Assembly: GCA_021199405.1 (NCBI GenBank)
Contig: JAJQID010000272.1
Location: forward strand, 1 to 5,172
Reading direction: 5' to 3'
DNA: 5,172 nt
Origin: Lachnospiraceae bacterium
GTDB taxonomy: Bacteria > Bacillota > Clostridia > Lachnospirales > Lachnospiraceae
Shown here: piece after piece, positions 4,136-5,172 of the stretch
Layout of the letters: every line of letters starts with the position of its first letter
Position numbering within the stretch: position 1 is the first letter of the stretch
Program-made: the position numbers and the translations under genes
The notes under the pieces: generated by a model
The model's database searches: none
Seen by the model: only the letters and a program-made list of their open reading frames with translations
Told to the model about the DNA's origin: nothing

Positions 4136-4399
4136 ATGCCTCGTGGAAGAAAAAAAGTACAGCCTCAGACAGTTGAGGAAAGAATTGCCGCTGTGACTGC
4201 CGAGATGGAAGCCCTGAAGGAGCAGCTGAAGGAAAAGAAAAACGAACTGAAGGAGCTGCAGACCGCAAAGGAAGCGGAGGATCAGAAGAAGCTTCTGGAC
4301 GCGTTCGCTGCCAGTGGAAAGAGCGTGGAAGAGGTGCTGGCAATGCTTGGCAGCAAAGCTTCTGACAATGAGAATAGTGAAGCGGAGACAGCAGAATAA
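4136..4399 (+). CDS. Small charged coiled-coil protein of unknown function
   Basis: 87 residues. It begins MPRGRKK, a basic patch with an RGR core that recalls an AT-hook or nucleoid-protein tail. A long amphipathic, Lys/Glu-rich helix follows from about 12 to 58 with heptad spacing of leucines, alanines and methionines, so a parallel or antiparallel coiled coil is likely. A short segment SGKSVEEVLAMLG (60-72) looks like a separate helical element, and the end is acidic (DNENSEAETAE). No membrane segment or signal peptide. AAAAGGAG (4117-4124) precedes the ATG by 11 bases, rather long. It has its own promoter and a clean terminator (4448-4481), so it is a single-gene unit. The layout (basic head, coiled coil, small C-terminal helix) could suit a small DNA-associated protein, but I do not recognise the family and no function is claimed. 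Confidence 0.82.
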   Translation: MPRGRKKVQPQTVEERIAAVTAEMEALKEQLKEKKNELKELQTAKEAEDQKKLLDAFAASGKSVEEVLAMLGSKASDNENSEAETAE

Positions 4400-4447
4400 C
4401 AGTAAGGAACTGTCACGAAGTAATATGCCCATCTTGCGACAATTCCC

Positions 4448-4481
4448 AAAAGCCGTGTGAAAGTCATACGGCTTTTATTTT
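4448..4481 (+). terminator. Intrinsic terminator after the coiled-coil gene
   Basis: AAAAGCCGT (4448-4456) pairs perfectly with ACGGCTTTT (4468-4476); the stem extends by GTG/CAT (one G-U) to a 5-nt loop and is followed by ATTTT. A classical Rho-independent terminator, with A-rich 5' flank that may make it work in both directions. Confidence 0.88.
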
Positions 4482-4541
4482 GCGGCGGCTGATAAGCGAA
4501 CGCAGCATCGCCGCGGACTGATCTGCAGCCTGCTGCAGCCG
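4482..4541 (+). other. GC-rich structured leader before the SEC-C gene
   Basis: Right after the terminator, GCGGCG (4482-4487) can pair with CGCCGC (4509-4514). CTGCAG (4523-4528) / CTGCAG (4533-4538) form a tight hairpin, and CGGCTG (4486-4491) can alternatively pair with CAGCCG (4536-4541). I see no good promoter between 4400 and 4567, so expression may depend on terminator readthrough or an atypical promoter. Possibly a regulatory leader RNA; unproven. Confidence 0.3.
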
Positions 4542-4551
4542 TGAAATACAT

Positions 4552-4559
4552 GGAGGAGG
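4552..4559 (+). promoter_or_regulatory. Ribosome binding site that sets the SEC-C start
   Basis: GGAGGAGG ends 8 bases before ATG at 4568. It would lie within the coding frame if the GTG at 4541 were used, so 4568 is preferred. Confidence 0.8.
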
Positions 4560-4567
4560 AAAAGAAA

Positions 4568-5077
4568 ATGACATTATTGGAAAAGTGGAGAAAAATCGCC
4601 TACAATGAAAATCAGAATCAGGCGATGCTTCAGCAGCATTGGAAGGATTATTTCGAAAAGGAAAAGAATATATACGCAGAAATTCTGAAAAAGCCTGATG
4701 AGCCGGTGAGCGGCTCTGTGGCGCAGCTGGCGGAGCGCTTTGGCGTGGACATCCTGACCATGACCGGCTTTCTGGATGGAATCAATGACTCCTTAAAGGT
4801 ACCCAATCCGATCGAGACGATGGAGGAGGATACGGTTGTCAGCCTGGACTATGATGCGGCGCTTCTTTATAAAAATATGGTCGCGGCGGAGGCAGAGTGG
4901 CTTTATGGGCTGGAAGCCTGGGAGGACATTTTTGACGAGGATACCAGAAAGGCTCTTTACCGGGAGCAGAAGTCTTCCACTACGGTGGTCAAGCCGGCCA
5001 AAATTTATCCCAACGATCCCTGCCCCTGCGGCAGCGGCAAAAAATATAAAAAATGCTGCGGCAGGAACGCATCATAA
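4568..5077 (+). CDS. SEC-C zinc-motif protein of unknown function
   Basis: 169 residues from ATG at 4568. The last 20 residues carry the SEC-C motif PCPCGSGKKYKKCCG (151-165), with C152, C154, C163 and C164 as a zinc site of the C-X-C-X8-C-C type. The same motif ends SecA, where it binds zinc and contacts SecB and ribosomes. The N-terminal 145 residues are soluble and acidic, with predicted helices (WRKIAYNENQNQAMLQQHW; VAQLAERFGVDILTMTGFLDG, 51-71) and a tryptophan/aromatic-rich helix at 105-122. A linker rich in Ser, Thr and Lys joins it to the motif. Stand-alone SEC-C proteins of this shape are common in Clostridia and lack a defined role; the tail may bind ribosomes or a partner, which is inference. 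No signal peptide. It follows a terminator and a GC-rich leader, so it is probably a separate transcript. No terminator is seen within the following 95 bases. Confidence 0.9.
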   Translation: MTLLEKWRKIAYNENQNQAMLQQHWKDYFEKEKNIYAEILKKPDEPVSGSVAQLAERFGVDILTMTGFLDGINDSLKVPNPIETMEEDTVVSLDYDAALLYKNMVAAEAEWLYGLEAWEDIFDEDTRKALYREQKSSTTVVKPAKIYPNDPCPCGSGKKYKKCCGRNAS

Positions 5078-5124
5078 ATTTTGAAAAGCTGTCTGGAATC
5101 TTCGTCATATTTTATAGAGACTGA

Positions 5125-5169
5125 AGTGAAAAGTTAACTTCCACTTTGAAGGGGTACAAGTGGAACTTA
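5125..5169. repeat. Cluster of AAGTGGAA-type motifs, possible end of an element
   Basis: AAGTGAAAAGTT (5125-5136), the inverted AAGTGGAAGTTA (complement of 5135-5146) and AAGTGGAACTTA (5158-5169) are three related 12-mers. TTCCACTT (5139-5146) and AAGTGGAA (5158-5165) form a perfect 8-bp inverted repeat around an 11-nt loop, and AAGTTAACTT (5131-5140) is a 10-base palindrome. Such iterated sites occur at ends of IS21-type elements and in operators; the right side lies outside the window, so its identity is open. Confidence 0.4.
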
Positions 5170-5172
5170 CTC

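Noticed and set aside
4541..4570. GTG at 4541 as the SEC-C gene start
   Set aside because: It lies in the leader hairpin region without an SD, whereas ATG at 4568 follows GGAGGAGG by 8 bases.
4836..5084. An 82-codon frame overlapping the SEC-C gene in another frame
   Set aside because: Entirely inside a well-supported gene with the CPCGSGKKYKKCC motif; no independent start signals.

Overview
The window looks like ordinary chromosome from a Gram-positive anaerobe of the Clostridia, most likely a Lachnospiraceae-type gut bacterium. The evidence is the gene types (RqcH/FbpA, a DegV-family fatty-acid-binding protein, a free-standing Spo0A C-terminal-like domain, a SEC-C protein), strong GGAGG-type ribosome binding sites and clear sigma-A promoters. 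The taxonomic placement is inference. I see no tRNA, rRNA, CRISPR array or complete insertion sequence.

Positions 1-122 hold the 3' end of an unidentified gene on the plus strand. Positions 123-620 contain no conventional gene and are the most interesting part. They look like a complete type I toxin-antitoxin locus: a 27-codon holin-like membrane peptide on the minus strand (398 to 315), a consensus promoter at 590-618, a long structured leader (about 583 to 399), and a plus-strand antisense RNA from a TATAAT promoter at 192-220. The two transcripts converge on a hairpin (290-319) that contains the toxin stop codon. The toxin ribosome binding site is nearly a copy of the left arm of a leader hairpin, so it can pair with the right arm (13 continuous pairs). 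This suggests a built-in conformational switch controlling toxin translation.

Positions 655-1050 (minus strand) encode a Spo0A C-terminal-like protein without a receiver domain. It is transcribed away from rqcH (1257-3002, plus), and the 206 bases between them carry a promoter for each. rqcH encodes the ribosome quality-control factor that makes alanine tails on stalled nascent chains. degV (3140-4006) follows with its own promoter and a leader with a possible 14-codon ORF.

A small lysine/glutamate-rich coiled-coil protein (4136-4399) has its own promoter and a clear terminator (4448-4476 plus T-tract). It is followed by a GC-rich structured leader and a SEC-C zinc-motif protein (4568-5077). 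The last 60 bases contain repeated AAGTGGAA-type motifs that may be the edge of another element. Apart from the toxin/antisense pair and the divergent Spo0A-like/rqcH promoters, the genes look like independently transcribed housekeeping or accessory units, not one pathway.
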